From assembly GCA_965153455.1 (NCBI GenBank), contig OZ234500.1, positions 5,580,001 through 5,644,000 of the forward strand: a stretch of 64,000 nt of DNA. Reading direction: 5' to 3'. Positions 21,937 through 34,945 of the stretch are shown here, piece after piece. Made by a program: the position numbers and the translations under genes. The stretch's first letter is position 1; each line of letters begins with the position of its first letter. The notes under the pieces were generated by a model, which saw nothing but the letters and a program-made list of their open reading frames with translations, was not told the origin of the DNA and did no database searches. Origin of the DNA: Sphagnum compactum. Its lineage: Eukaryota > Bryophyta > Sphagnopsida > Sphagnales.

Positions 21937-23690
21937 GGATTCTGTACTATTCCCGCTCGTTCGCTCACTCGCTCCTTCAATCCTGCAAAACGCGCAAAAC
22001 CCAACAACAATTCATCACAAAATTGATGACAGTCAACGATATGCACTCGACTCGCATGCATAACTATACACCATCTCCTCGAATCCTCTCTTCTCTTTTG
22101 TCTCGCAGGCCGATAATCCATTACCCATCTCGCTTGAATCCACATTCCACCACATGAGGACATATGCGATCGCCGATACCCAATACCCACCCAACGACGA
22201 ATAACCCCATTGCATGCAATCTCCCCTAAGCTTCTTCTTCTTTTTCATGGACTCATTCTCGCGAGAAACCACGCAGCAAAAACTGATATTCTACGAGAAA
22301 CAATGCAGCATTCTGATTGCACACGAGGATCAATTGACAAAATAAAGTTCCAACAGAAGAATCTGTGAATGAAAGAATATGTTGCACTCTCATGAACCTT
22401 CTTCGCAAACCCAAATTCTCGTAAGTCGCTACTACGTATCATAAACTCTTACCAGATCCAATGTACGACACACATATTCAAAGCAGAGCAACAGAAAGCT
22501 TGAGAAGAAGAAGAAGAAGAAGAAGAAGAAGAAAGGTGGTGGTGATGGTGGTGGTTGTGGTGGTGAATTATTATATAGCTCAGCGAGAGAATGAAGAATG
22601 CTTGATTTACTTGCAACAACAACGGGTGAACCCTGCCCCGGGGAAGGAAGATTGGGTTGCTTGATCTTCTTCTTCTTCTTCTCCTCCTCCAGGGGACCTG
22701 CATTCTGTACTTCCGCTTCATCTCCAACAACAACCGCAGCTTATGTACATATGCTCGGATATTCCCTTCCCCCTTCTTTCTCTGACTGTAACTCCTGTCT
22801 CTCTTTGTTGCTCTCTCTCTCTCTCTAACACACAAAATCTGAATTCCATCATGATAAATGGTTTTCCGTCAGTTCTGATTTCAAACGTAAGTAGATGCTT
22901 CTGAGATCTTCAGAAGATTCCTGTAAAATGCAAAAATCGAACAACCTGCCAAATGCTTTTGGTCTCACTGTTGAAAAACAAAAAGAAAGAGACAAAGAAA
23001 CAGAGAGAGAAACAATCAATCCAAGATAAACAAAGAGGAACAGAAAGAGAAACAATTATCCAACAGAAGCAAAAGAAACACACAGAGAGAAACAATAATC
23101 CAAGAGAAACACAATATTACTCTTCCCATAGAAAAATACAGAGTGCTCCTTCCTTCAATAACAAAACAGTCCCAAACCTCACAACCATTCAAGCTGATAG
23201 TTTGAAATTGGAAATACTCTGTTCAATCTACAACTTCCCAAATTGAAATAGAAAAGAAGAGCATATCCTTCCAAAGAACAATTTCATTTGAGCTTTGTGT
23301 CTCTAAATTATCTGAAATGGAGAAACCAAGTGGACGTACATGTCAATTGGAACAAGAATTCACCACACAGCTGTTGAATGACATCCAGTCCCATCTTCAG
23401 AGATATACCTCATTCTTGTAGAAAGGTTTACCTGGAGTAGAACAATGGTGCACAATATCTCAAAGTCATTACTTAGTGAGAAATGATTCAGCAAAGAAGG
23501 CAACAATATCTTCAATTTTCAGCAATCCAACCATCTCATTTAAGAATGCATTTTTTCTAACTGAGCATCTATCTTGTGTGCTATATTAACCAGTGAATCA
23601 GAATTTATTCTATCTGTCCTTTGCCCCAAATAGACTTTGGGTAGTATATGTCATCTGTACACCAATAAAAGGGGCTAGACTGGAGCTTCA
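21937..23690. other. upstream of the S1-family gene; microsatellite-rich spacer
   Basis: Likely contains the S1-family promoter. It also holds (GAA)n at about 22,502-22,534, GGT-rich repeats to 22,566, (CTT)n at 22,666-22,686 and a CT-rich run at 22,806-22,828. Open frames here are generated by these repeats (poly-Ser, poly-Arg, poly-His) and are not genes. Confidence 0.6.
22502..22566. repeat. (GAA)n and GGT-type microsatellites
   Basis: About ten GAA units are followed directly by GGTGGTGATGGTGGTGG-like repeats. Confidence 0.9.
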
Positions 23691-23697
23691 GCGATCT

Positions 23698-23805
23698 CAA
23701 ACATGAGCTTCATATGCTGGAGAAGTATATGAAGCTCATGTTTGAATGGTCAAGGACGTGGAACAGTTACTTCACTTCTCTGCTGTTCCATATCCTTGAC
23801 CATTC
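23698..23805. other. two back-to-back hairpins
   Basis: First stem: 23,698-23,715 pairs perfectly over 18 bp with 23,727-23,744, with an 11-base loop. Second stem: 23,744-23,766 pairs with 23,783-23,805 over 23 positions with two adjacent mismatches and a 16-base loop. The two are directly adjacent and share base 23,744. Arm lengths are like those of small-RNA precursors, but the loops are short and the region lacks other support for a small-RNA gene. Confidence 0.7.
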
Positions 23806-24867
23806 AATGGTGGTTGCCCCACGTGACCTCACATGTGAAAGCTGTAGTTTTACACAATTGATATCAGATGTCACCTCCAGCAGTCTCCAGCTCATTCAAA
23901 ACCTTTGTAACAAAACCAAATGCCATTCACAACTCTAAATGGAGCAGTCTTCAAAAACATGTTAGTGTGAGTTGATGATATGAAGCTTGGGGTTTCATAC
24001 TTCTCCAAGTGGTGCAGATGCTGAAGCAAGACTATAAACCCCATCAAATCTCATTCTGTCAGGTCCCAATTCATGCATAAACCTTGAACCCCATGCCACA
24101 ATGCCAAAAGTGAAGGAATCCATTGGGCAACAATTGCTTGTAAAGCAAAAGATCCAACCCCACGAATCTTCTGGCAACAGATTTTGTATCAAATCCCATT
24201 TACCAAATTCTACTCATGAATGCCAGCTTGATAGGATTGATTGCTCAAGCTCTTGGGAAGCCCTAAAGTCAAGAGTCCCAATAAGGTTCATCCCACGACA
24301 CTTGCAGCAGCTCATCATACTATGTGCTCTAGTTAGTAGTCTCTCACCTACAATGATTATTAGACCAAGATTAGCTTCAGGATTCAGGAGCTTCAGAATT
24401 CCCCTTCCTTGTAGCATAGAATCATCCTAGCTGGGAAAAAGAAAAAAAAGCTTCCTGGGGTTGAAAGATTGGTGAAACTCACATTGCAAGCAATAATGTG
24501 TTACATACACAATCAGCTTTTGACTGATGTTGGCTAAGTAGCATGATCGCATGAAGTAAGTCTCAAACCACTGTAGAACAAGTGGCACAACTATGAGAGA
24601 ATAATGGCTGGTCAGTTAGAACAGTACTAAAAAGGGCGCAAAGTGCACCAGCACTTGTGAACTCAAAATCATGAGCAGACCAAATACATGGTTCGTCATT
24701 CTGCTCAGCTCAAGCTAATCATTTTTATAGGGTTGCTCTAGGTATTGACGTAACTTATTTCAATTCATTAGACAGAGAGTGGATCAATAATGAGCCTATT
24801 TCACATACTATACAGAGATGTAGAGAAATTCTTCCCACTGGTGGTTCTACATTGAATGCTCCAAGTC

Positions 24868-27800
24868 TCATGTTGTGGAAGTTGAGGCCAGCTTTTGATG
24901 ATCTTTTTCATCAACCTTAAACTCTGACTCCAGATCTGGTTCATGCTTGGATGCAGTGGCAGAAGAGTTGGCCACAACAGCAGAGACATCTGCATGGCGC
25001 AATGGGCTGCCTCGCACACTTCCTGCAGGGCTGCGTGCATTGAGCCAGTGGATGATGTCTGAGAACACAAGCTCGATGTTCTCATCTGGCTCACCTGCTG
25101 TCAATCCATGCCACATCCCTGGATACAGCTTGAACTCCTTGTCAACACTCTTGGCAGACTTGTAGAGCTCTCTACTGATCTCCGGTTCAGTAACCCTGTC
25201 AGCTTCCCCATGCAATAGCAAAAATGGAAATGTGACCTGTGACATTGGCAAACACTGTAATTTGTGAACCCATTGGCATTTATCTAGTATGTGTTCAGCA
25301 TTAACCCCTTAGCTATGGATCCACGGGAAGCACAAGCAATTCACAAGACTGCTAGGTTCACTCATAATGTTAGTAGAGTGGTACCCCATTTTTCATCAAT
25401 CCATTTGAGTCCTCAAATTCAATTGCACATTTCAATGGATCAAGAGTTGCACAGTGCTGAGCAGTTTGCAAACCTGATCAAGCCGTTGCTCAAGAGCTTT
25501 ACTTGCATTGAGCAATTCCAAAGCAGTCTTTGCTCGCGGCTTGCCTTGGTATGCATATGGATTCATTCGAATCTAACAAAATTGCCACATGTGATTTTAG
25601 AACAAGGATTTGGTTGTAGAAACAAGCATATACCTCTCAACTTGCAATACAAGTTGTGATGGCTGCACTTGGCTTGCACTTGCATGGATACTGGAAGGTA
25701 ATAGTTTACCAACAGAGATTCAGAGACATTGTTTCTAGTGTAGAGATGGTTTACATGCATTACTGAAAGTAAATCAAACAACTACACAAAGGTTTATGCA
25801 AAGTCATTGGAAATCAGGGACTACATTTTGGACCCCAGAAAGGGGAAATTTTGATCTTATATACCTGCTCCCTTTTCAATGGATCTTTGAAAGCATTGTT
25901 GATAATATCTTTGCTTGGAACAATTTTCCATGTTGGAATGAAATTTGTCAGCTTGATCAATATGGCTACCACAAGTGGATGGGGCTTAACATTATCTGCT
26001 ATCTGCAACACCCAAATCAGACATATATCCCCATGAGTATGATACTATGATAATATGTGCTACAGAAGGGTGGCATGAACAGTTGATGTCAAGGTTATTC
26101 ATTCTTCAAATTCCTAACCTTCCAATTCTGATGCTTTTAACCAAGTATACTTTGGAAAGCCAGTCCGATTCCACTCAGACAACACACAGCCAAGCTCAGA
26201 GATTGAAAGTTTTCAATGGCCACCTGACTAAAATGTACAATCTCTTTATAAACTTTGAAAAAAGTTATCAATTGCTTGCCTAGAAAATTGGAACCTACAC
26301 AAAGGACTGCAGCAATATTCTCATTCCAGTTCGGGCAGCAGGTTGGTCACACACTCTGGCTCCAGGTTAGGTTCTAACACAGTCCAATTCACATTTGAGT
26401 TGTAACAGGAAACTAAACCTGCATGCATCTGACAAGGCATCGGCCTCAAACTTGGAACTGGGCAAACCTCTCTTATCCAGTCCTTGATTTTGAAAGAAAT
26501 CTTCAGTTTCAGGTTTTTAGTTTGATAGAAACTCCAGTGTGATTTTGAGAATGATTTTTTGGATTTATAAAATCTCCGGTTCTGGAGACTTCTCAAAAAA
26601 ATTTGTGGCTTGGTCTGATTTAAGACCAGGTTTGGTTTCCTCTACATTACGCCCCACTAAAACTAATAACTTGCCTAAATGATTAATTACCCATGCTCGG
26701 GGTAATAGTGTAAGAGAAAATTGGAGAGGAACATACTCATGAAACAAAGTCCTAATAGTCAATGAGACAAAGCACTAGACCCTAAACAAGACCACTTTTT
26801 TTTTTCCTTTGGGAGGGGGACGGGGTGGGGCGGCGAGGGTAAATTTTTGGGTTCGTTCATTGGGAGAGGGGGAACCATTGAATTAGCAATCCCCTAAAAG
26901 CTAGTTCATTGAGTTAGAGCTAGAAAACAAGTTGGTGCTATCTTGGTACTAAAAAAATAAAAAGTGGTGGTCCAGAACCTTCTTGGTACTGAAACAAAAA
27001 GTAGAGGTCAGAGAACCTTTTTTCCCCTTTTTGTTTGGCCATGTAGCATGTATCCAACACCATTACAATTTACAGCATAATGTTTGCCCAAAGTTGAATT
27101 GTCACGACCTAAAAAGTAAGACTTGGTTATTGCATTAAAAGAAAAAATTGTACTTATTATATGAATAAAAGAATTTGGATCAGTGTTTTTTTCGGACAAA
27201 ATTTTGCCACTTGTTGACAAAAAAAGGGTTGAAAATCCTACAAAGGTTTTTGTGGAAAAAAAGAACAAAGTCGCCATATATGAAGGACCAAAAAAAAAGT
27301 TAAGTTTGTCACATTTAGACCACACCTTCTCAGATGTAGCCATAATATAGCGGGGTTCCAAAAAAATTGTATTTTGATCTCTGGCCTGTAGCCAAAACTT
27401 GGCTACAAGTTTTCTTCTGGAGGATTACCAGTTCACCTACCTCACAAATTTGAGGAAAAAAAATCCCCTGATATGGACCTGTTTTAAAAAGGGACAACAA
27501 TCTGGTCCAGGTTTGATTTTCGATTTCAACAAGTGAGATCAGTTCGGATTCAAGTCTGCTTTCAACAAAAATCTGAACCTACGATCTGACACCCCGAAAC
27601 CTAGCCTAGAACCTGCCAACAATGGCATTGACCCCGGTATGCTGGACGGTGGCTCTAAAGATTTTCACACTACAATGCTCTAAATGCCAACATTCTGAAG
27701 GGAAACACTTACTTTTGTGAGGAACTGTTGCCTTAAAACCAGCAGCTTTTATGTGACAGATCGGTACGCGGTTTAACGCTTCTAGACATGTCCAATTAAA

Positions 27801-30800
27801 CATTAGAGCTTTTCTTCAAATATTATATTAGTTTCTTAGAAACGTTGACTATGTTAACGATGATTGGAGAATTCCTCACAACCCAGGTCAGCAGAGTGTC
27901 CGATCGACATCGTTCTACATGCTACAAAAACCTTCCAGTTTTGCGCACATTGTTGAACTGTGTTATCATGCCATATTGTTAATTGCTATAGTTTTAAGTA
28001 AATACTTTGGGGAGAGGAAATGTGGCCTTCAGAGTCCAAACCCTATTCCACGATTCTAACTTGTAGACGGTTTAGAAAAGCAACCAGGCATTCGTCACCT
28101 GGGGCCACCCACTTTGACGTGGTGGCCGCCCACGTTGTATAAATGACCCCAGCGTTTAAAAAGCATGTGGCCTTTGTCAAACTTGCTGGGCCCGGCCTAA
28201 CGTTAATGTTTAACTAGGAGCGTAGGGAAAGCTTATGTGCATTGTCAACCATATCTTATGAATCATATCAAGATACGAACTTCTGGGTTATCCTTATTTG
28301 CTGGAAATGGTCAAATTACAGCCCCAGTATGGGTCTGCTCTCCTTGGTCATTCATCCTTTTATCCTGTTCTTGTGTGACAAATCCATGATGAATCTGTGT
28401 TGTTGTATACACACTACTACGTACCACTGGATAAGAAATGGCTACTTCTCTTGTATTGAACGGCATAAGCTTTGTACCACAGTGTGGTAAGACATGAGGT
28501 AGAAAGCCTACCTTGCACATGGGTGCTTGGAGAATTGCTCCATTCCACTCTTGTGGCTCTTTCCGATGAATATGCAAGACTACAGCTCCCCCCATTGACT
28601 CTCCGTACAGGAATCTTGCCTTGTTCTTGTACTCCTCTTGCTCTGCAATTCCAAAACAAGCAAGATTTACTTTCATGTCAAATCTTTTTCCCCCCACCAA
28701 CACCAGCTTGGGAAGTAAAGGCTAAAGCTCATTGTAATCGTTATGAACTCCAACATGATTTACACCTTCTGTCCCTTCATGTTTTGTGGGAGATGTTAAT
28801 AGTCATGATAGTCGTGAGAAAGTAGTACAAGGACGGACACCGGGAGTATATGGAAATAATATTTGGCAGCTCTGAGTACGTTTCCATACTGGGCTTTACG
28901 TGAACAGGTCTGGTATTGGACTCTACCAACTCTGGAAGCAAAAACTTTCACAGGTGCAGGATGTGCAAAAATGTGCCTTACTAGTTCTGCATTGAACTCT
29001 GCACAAGTCTGCTCGGCCCAGTGAGGACCCAGTGAGAGACGTACATCCTGTGGCACATGTACCCTGCATGGTACAGGCCGCATTGGATTTGTGCACAGCC
29101 CAATGCCGACATAGTAAGGCACATTTTTGCTTGGTACAGTTCGCAAACCAGTTTGCACTTTGAATTTCCTCCATGGATTCCTGGTGTCCTTGGGATCACA
29201 TTTAGGCTATACTTTCCTTGGGTGTTGAACTAACAGGTGATTCTGAGGACCTAAACACAGCAAGAGATGAAATATTTCAGCTTGGGGGACAGTTCCTGAC
29301 AGACCAGAATATGGGCCCTCTAGGGCCTCCGACTATATTAAATTCTATGGAGCAACATCATGAGTTTTGTATTCCTATTTCAACCATTGAACCGAAGCTA
29401 GCGTACTGAAGAGGGCAACTGAGTGGACTATGAACCTGCTTTACGCTTCCAGAAGAATCTGGGACCTTGCTAGGGATACTGGAAGGCAGTCACTAGGGTA
29501 AATATGCATAAGAGTATTCTCATGTACATGGGTGGGTTTTGGGCTCTATACATGTCAACCGACAGAGCTACCCCTGCATAAGATTGTCTAAGATAAACAG
29601 GAAGATTACCCAAAGGTTGAGTAGAAAAGCTGCACCCCTTGCTTTACTACATGCTGGATAGTATTATATGCAAATTTAGGGTGGGCTGGCAACATATTTT
29701 TAATGCGATTTCTGACATTAAAACACAAGGATCACTGTCCGTTAGCTCGAATGACATACCAAACGATTGTTTCACACGTAACAAAAGATAATAGTTTAAT
29801 AAAAATCCTAGGTCTGCTAAGCCTCAGAACCTACCTGGGCCCCTCAGGTCACGAACAACCATATTAGAGACAACACGTGGCCATAGCCGAAAGGTATGGG
29901 GACTATGTCCCACAAGTTTTTGGCATAGCTGTATGACAAGGTGTAAGGAGATTAGGGGATTGCCTAGTCAAGTCTCTAAACAAGGATAGGGTCCAATAGA
30001 ACGGATATTATCTAGATGCACCTGACGGTTAGCAAAGCTACGCTTGGTTTCCAACCATTTTTCTTTCTTTTCCTGCTTACTTTGAAGTTGGAAAATCAAG
30101 GTGGCAGAAATACAGCATCCTGATGCACCAAAGAGGACTTGCGTACTGATACATCACCGTGACTAAGTACTATGAAAAAGACCTGAACTGGGCTTGGGAA
30201 TTCGGGACCACACATTGACGGACCAACAACCCAGACTAGCATGGACTTCTTCATGTATTTTGAGATGAAAAGCTGGAACATGAAATTTACCAGTACAAAG
30301 GAAGGCTGACACACAAATCTTGCAAAGACTGATAACATTATATTGAGGACTAAAAAAGCTTTTGACAGATGATCAGAGTTCAGAAAAAAAGGATCTCTCC
30401 TCATGGGGTGCATGATGACAGTCCATTCGAGGGCGTACAATATAAGGAAAAATAAGACCTCCCCTCCAAAAGGAGGAGGAAAATGATTGAAACTGGTTGG
30501 GATCTTGGAAGGAGATTTTCAAACCTCTTATACTCTTGAAGTAAGCGATACAATCATCCACAATGTCATTGAAACTGGGAATATAGGCCTGCAATCCATC
30601 TGATTTTCCATGACCCTCCACGTCCATCCCAAATACTGCATAACCTGCTTGTGCAAATCTGATTCCTGTGTCTGCATCAGGTTCCATACTTCCAAGTGCT
30701 GTCAGAGATGTTTCTCATCGAAAAATTCCAAGTCTTTCATGGATGCATCTTACAAACCTCTTGTGGGGAGAGAAAAGGTAGAGATGATCTGCCCCCAGTA

Positions 30801-32851
30801 CTCAAAATGTATGCTAGCATGTGCGCACAAAATACGAAGAACTGCATTATAACAGCTGTTACTGAATGACCCATACAAGAATAATCTAGTGGAAAGATTT
30901 CACTGGACATCCAGGGCTGGAAATTTTGTTGCTTCAGAATCTGAATTTCAGAATTCTACTTTCAAGGTTATTTGGCACAGGTTTAAATCTCAGAAATGTG
31001 TGCCAGAGGATCATGCCACATTTGACAACACATGATATAATTCTTCCAAGAATCAAATTATAGATTCATGGCTCGACTGGAGGATAATATTATTCCAAGA
31101 CATAAAATATCATGAGATAAAATTGCCATAAAATGTGCATTATAAGAATTTTCCTATGCAATTCAAATCCATATTTACTCTTGACATTCATCAATCTTGA
31201 GGCCTAATGTATTTGCACATAAATTCACATAAATACACTGAAGCTCGAGGAGGTCACTCTTATGAAACACTTGAGATAAAGGGGTTTTCTGGAAGTGACT
31301 TCCCCTGGTACTGAAGCCCCTAAGGAACACTCAGGCTGGCAAGAGTTTTGTTTGGTGATTACTTCAATGGACACCTTGTATGAACACACAGGTCTTCCAG
31401 GAGCTGGCAAAATGTATGGGTTCATTTATGGAGCTTGTTGAATATTATACTCACTGAATTGATCCTCAATGTCCTTAAATCATGAATTGCCCACTATAAA
31501 TCACTCAATTAATAATTACTGAGGTTTTCACTAAGAAAATTCTTTTAGATTTGGGCTGGATTTAAGCCTCATGAAACAAACTAGTGGTTGAACCCGCAGA
31601 TAAGAGAAAATTATGGAAACAGAATTTGTAGTTTAAAAGTACTACTGAAAATTACCTTTCATGAAGATGCTCGTCTCCATACCATACCCTGGTTTGTTCA
31701 CAAACAACCAGATCCCAAAATATACAAGCTGGTCAGATCCCTGCTAGACCTCTTGCAGCTTTGATCAGGCTCTTAAACCTGGTGTCCTAGGTGAGCACTT
31801 GAGTATTACTGCTGTGATCAACAAGGGATGATTGTGAAGAAGCCCTGACAAAAAATTGGAAATTAAAATTGGTTTGAACATACCATGGCACAAGAATACT
31901 AGAGCCTTGACATCCTGATTTACAGGTAGCCATCGGCAGGTGAATAGCTTCAAGCCTCTTCTGGTAATAAACTCCTGCAGGCACAAAACACATGAGAAGA
32001 GGCAGGGAATTCAAGGATGTTAAAGAACGTCGCCTTGTTTGCATCAGATCTATAACATATTTGGAAGCTCTTCGAAATCAAAGCGGACTCGTCACAGCTT
32101 GTGCTCTCTCACAGCTCCAGAGTCCACAGAACAGAAACGCAATCGATTCATAGAATCATAGCATGTTGCCCCCAAATTGTCTCTTAGAGAGTCTATGATT
32201 CACTTCTGAGAAGACTCAGAACCTCGACGTCGAAGGAAATGAAAACCTATTTGAAGTGAGGATTTTCACCTCCTCGTACTTGATGTTCTCGTCTGTCGTG
32301 TCCTGCTGAGCCTGCAATAGTTACAAACACGACGTCCTTCAGATCCCTCGCCACACAATTACATGTCTTATATCCTCACATGACACAATAAAATCACTAT
32401 GTCACGACACAAGAGCATGATAAACCAACAGCCAGTCGTCGTCTATTCCACGATTGGACTCTAGAAGCCATGAAGTTCGCTGATTTGAATGTAAAGCTCC
32501 GGGTGTCTCTCGTGTATATTCTAGAGCTCTTTTTGGACAATTAATTGTGCTCATAGAAATATTGAAAACCAAGACCAAAGTTATATAACATTGAGATGGC
32601 TTGAACATGCCGGTTTGTTTCTTAAACCTCCATTGAAAAAAAAGTAGAAACTCATGACCATCAAAATCGCACACGAGCATGTAATCCGGCACAGCCGAGT
32701 TCCATACTCTTCCCGTCTCATGGGAGACAGTACTCCTGAATGCTGTTGAAACTCGAAGTAGTGTTTCAAATTTCGAACCAAAACTTTTGTTAGGAGAAAG
32801 TAGAGCTTAAAAAGTTGCAAAAGTCTGAGGGGTACGAGTTCTCCTCACCAT
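24868..32851 (-). CDS. monoacylglycerol lipase-like alpha/beta hydrolase
   Basis: Coding exons on the minus strand, 5' to 3': 32,851-32,849 (ATG alone, inferred), 32,311-32,270, 31,974-31,884, 30,698-30,525, 28,642-28,512, 26,002-25,865, 25,572-25,474 and 25,236-24,868. Phases match throughout, giving about 348 residues, within the family range. The protein should hydrolyse monoacylglycerols or related esters (some plant relatives cleave lysophospholipids or caffeoyl shikimate). Signatures: IKYEE/EFITRRGLKLFTCRW, ALVFLCH, GYAVFGMDVEGHGKSDG, the nucleophile elbow GESMGG (Ser119), APMCK, LLHGEAD (Asp239) and MWHGLTAGE (His269), a complete catalytic triad. The C-terminal ~70 residues after HWLNAR are a low-similarity tail. 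Introns of 1.2 to 2.5 kb carry repeats, including a MITE at 27,181. Odd point: the oxyanion-hole segment, normally HGYG, reads HALG with my choice of acceptor at 30,699; an unrecognised small exon is possible. Confidence 0.9.
27181..27470 (+). mobile_element. short hAT-type MITE, copy 3 (in a hydrolase intron)
   Basis: A 290-bp element. The left end CAGTGTTTTTTTCGG and the reverse complement of the right end CAGGGGATTTTTTTTCC form imperfect inverted repeats. Flanking octamers ATTTGGAT and ATATGGAC match at 6 of 8. It is inserted in the 2.5-kb intron of the monoacylglycerol lipase-like gene, antisense to it. Confidence 0.75.
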
Positions 32852-34252
32852 GATTCTTTTGAAAAAACGACAGCTCCAACTCCGAATTCTCTCACAGAAC
32901 CCGTTTGCACCACAGCTGGTTATATGATCCTCAAGATCTTTCAGGCTAGCGATGAACTAAGAGCGAAATACCCTAACAGGGGAGGAAGTTTTAGTCTCCA
33001 CGACAAGGAAGGGCAAGTTGTGCGATATAAGCAATCGTACTCTGAAACTGGTTGTTGTTATACCAGGGCCAGAATTCAGGGAAATTACACACACAAAAAG
33101 GAGCAATTTCTTCTTCACTATTGTTAGCAAGTTCAACACTAATAACAATGTCTATGTAAGAATATTATTTTACGCGCAAAATAATATTTTTATTAAAACT
33201 AGAGCTAAAGTCATAGAGTAAACAGCAGCTACTACGTTTTATTGTACTAGTTCTAATTCGAAGATTTCTCCTTGATGCTTTTTTTCTTGCTAGGCATGCG
33301 AGCGCTAAGATCCAGAAGGAGCGTGAAAGTACGACAGCAATGTCGGAGGTCGACTTCTAATTGGCAGCTTGTCGTCGATCTCCTGGGCCTGCTGAATCTA
33401 TATATGTACATACATTATAATAATAATGTTTTGTGGGATATCGATCGCTCGGCGGTCAGAGAAACAACGCATATATATTCCCGTGTAGTTGTACTTCGAC
33501 GAAAAAACAACGAATCTGCCAAGCTCATCTGTGGGGTAGCCGACGTCGCTGAATTGCGGCAACGAAAGACGGATCTTCTTCGCACGAGACACGAGTTCGA
33601 CGAGCTGCGACGGAGGCGGAGAGGAGGCCCGCGGAAGCTGCGAATTGGACGGAACTCCAAGGGGGAGGGGGTGGGTCACGTGCATCGCGGGCTGGGGGAC
33701 GGGGCACAGAGTGTTCACGCACGTCGTCGGTAGTCGGATTCGATCCTGGATCCGCTCACTTCGATGAACACGTTAGACCGGTTCTTTTTTGGTTTTTTCT
33801 TTGATTTTAAAATGGGTTGTTTGTTTGTTTTCTCTTTTGTACAGTACCATACTGGCGATTCTTTTTCGCCTTTTTTTTCCACCCTTTTTTTGTGTATCTT
33901 TTGGCTTCTTTCACGTTTGGCTCTTGTTCTTTGATTGATTCTTCACCACAAATAGCCTAAGCCCATTTTACACCAAGTTTCTTTTTGTTCAGAACCTTTT
34001 TTCTTGGATTAAAATTTTGGTCCACTCTTACTGCTTAGGAATGAGATTACAAAATCTATTGGATGCAAACTTTACACACTCAAAAATATCTTAGTAAAAG
34101 TTCACCTATCTATTAACCCCACCATCCTCATTTGTGCAATCCTCACTGAGGTAATTCTTGAAGGTTCAAGCATTGCATGCACTTATTTAAGCAAAACCTC
34201 ACCCACATCCACATGGCAATTCCTCATTAGTTGGCCATAGGTCATTTGGAAT
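32852..34252. promoter_or_regulatory. upstream region of the hydrolase gene
   Basis: The region 32,852-33,000 would be the 5' leader if the ATG at 32,851 is right. From 33,290 to 33,760 the DNA is clearly richer in G+C than anything nearby and has open frames on both strands (33,272-33,733 plus; 33,398-33,718 minus). Neither has a family signature. It may be a promoter-associated GC-rich block or contain an unannotated 5' exon. From 33,780 the sequence is T-rich spacer. Confidence 0.4.
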
Positions 34253-34260
34253 GTCTTATA
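34253..34260. repeat. 8-bp target-site duplication GTCTTATA (left)
   Basis: It is identical to 34,545-34,552 and flanks MITE copy 4. Confidence 0.85.
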
Positions 34261-34544
34261 CAGTGATTGTTTTGGTGGAAAATTTCCCCATTTGCAAAAA
34301 ATATTTTGAAAAAGGAATATTTTGTCACAAATTCCGTTTTTTTTGGGGAAAAAATCGCCGATAAAAAATTTATTAAAAAACTTGCCAAAAAGCAAGAGGT
34401 TGATTGCCTTACATATGAAATGGTTTTTAAGATTTTTTTGTTTCATATTTTGAATATCGCTGAATTTGGCTAAATATACGTATGGATATACTTATGGATT
34501 GAGCAACATCACAAATTTGAGAAAAACAAAAACAAAACGCTTTG
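34261..34544 (+). mobile_element. short hAT-type MITE, copy 4, with perfect 8-bp target duplication
   Basis: A 284-bp element starting CAGTGATTGTTTTGG; the reverse complement of the right end starts CAAAGCGTTTTGTTTTTG. It is flanked on both sides by GTCTTATA, a perfect 8-bp duplication. The interior carries the family's GCTAAAT and CATCACAAATTTGAGAAAAA marks. It is non-coding. This copy fixes the boundaries of the family. Confidence 0.85.
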
Positions 34545-34552
34545 GTCTTATA
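34545..34552. repeat. 8-bp target-site duplication GTCTTATA (right)
   Basis: The partner of 34,253-34,260. Confidence 0.85.
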
Positions 34553-34743
34553 CAGCCCCAAGCAACCATTAATTTTTTCAAAAATATTTAAATTTCCATC
34601 ACTCACCCTGAACTAAAATTCCCAAAAAATAAATTTGACTTAGAAACCATTTAGATTTCATTCAGATTGGGCTCTTCTTCGTTTAAATCAAGTTGTCTAG
34701 TCTTTAAGTTGCTATAGATTGATGCTGAAGGATAGGGTTTTTT

Positions 34744-34945
34744 ATTGAGCTTGTTTTCTAACCACAGCAGCGGACCCAACCTGACCAGCGGTTGGCAGTG
34801 GGCACCCCTGGGCCCTGAGTGGTAGTTGGCCGGCTGGACTTTCACCTGCACATCAGCGGGTTTGAGAACCCAGAACTTAGAACCTTTTTGAGATCCTAGG
34901 TTCCCAGACAGGGGCTATACCACTGTGCCATATAACCCTTCAGTA
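34744..34945 (-). mobile_element. tRNA-derived SINE with target-site duplication
   Basis: Read on the minus strand the element starts near GGGTTATATGGCACAGTGG and ends with a short A-rich tail (CTCAATAAAAAA). An A box, TGGCACAGTGG, lies at 34,930-34,920, and a B box, GGTTCTCAAACCC, at 34,870-34,858. The spacing between the boxes (49 nt) resembles a tRNA with a long variable arm, such as a leucine or serine tRNA. Flanks GAAGGATAGGGTTTTTT (34,727-34,743) and GAAGGATAGGTTTTT (34,946-34,960) are a direct target duplication with a one-base difference. Confidence 0.75.

Noticed and set aside
22449-22835. Frames rich in Arg, His or Ser
   Set aside because: Generated by GAA, GGT and CTT microsatellites.
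28796-29174. Cys-rich minus-strand frames in the hydrolase gene interval
   Set aside because: They lie inside the 1.9-kb intron, overlap in different frames and have no family match I recognise.
34840-34945. A functional tRNA gene on the minus strand
   Set aside because: A and B boxes are present, but the acceptor and anticodon stems do not pair and the similarity is bounded by target duplications, which points to a SINE.
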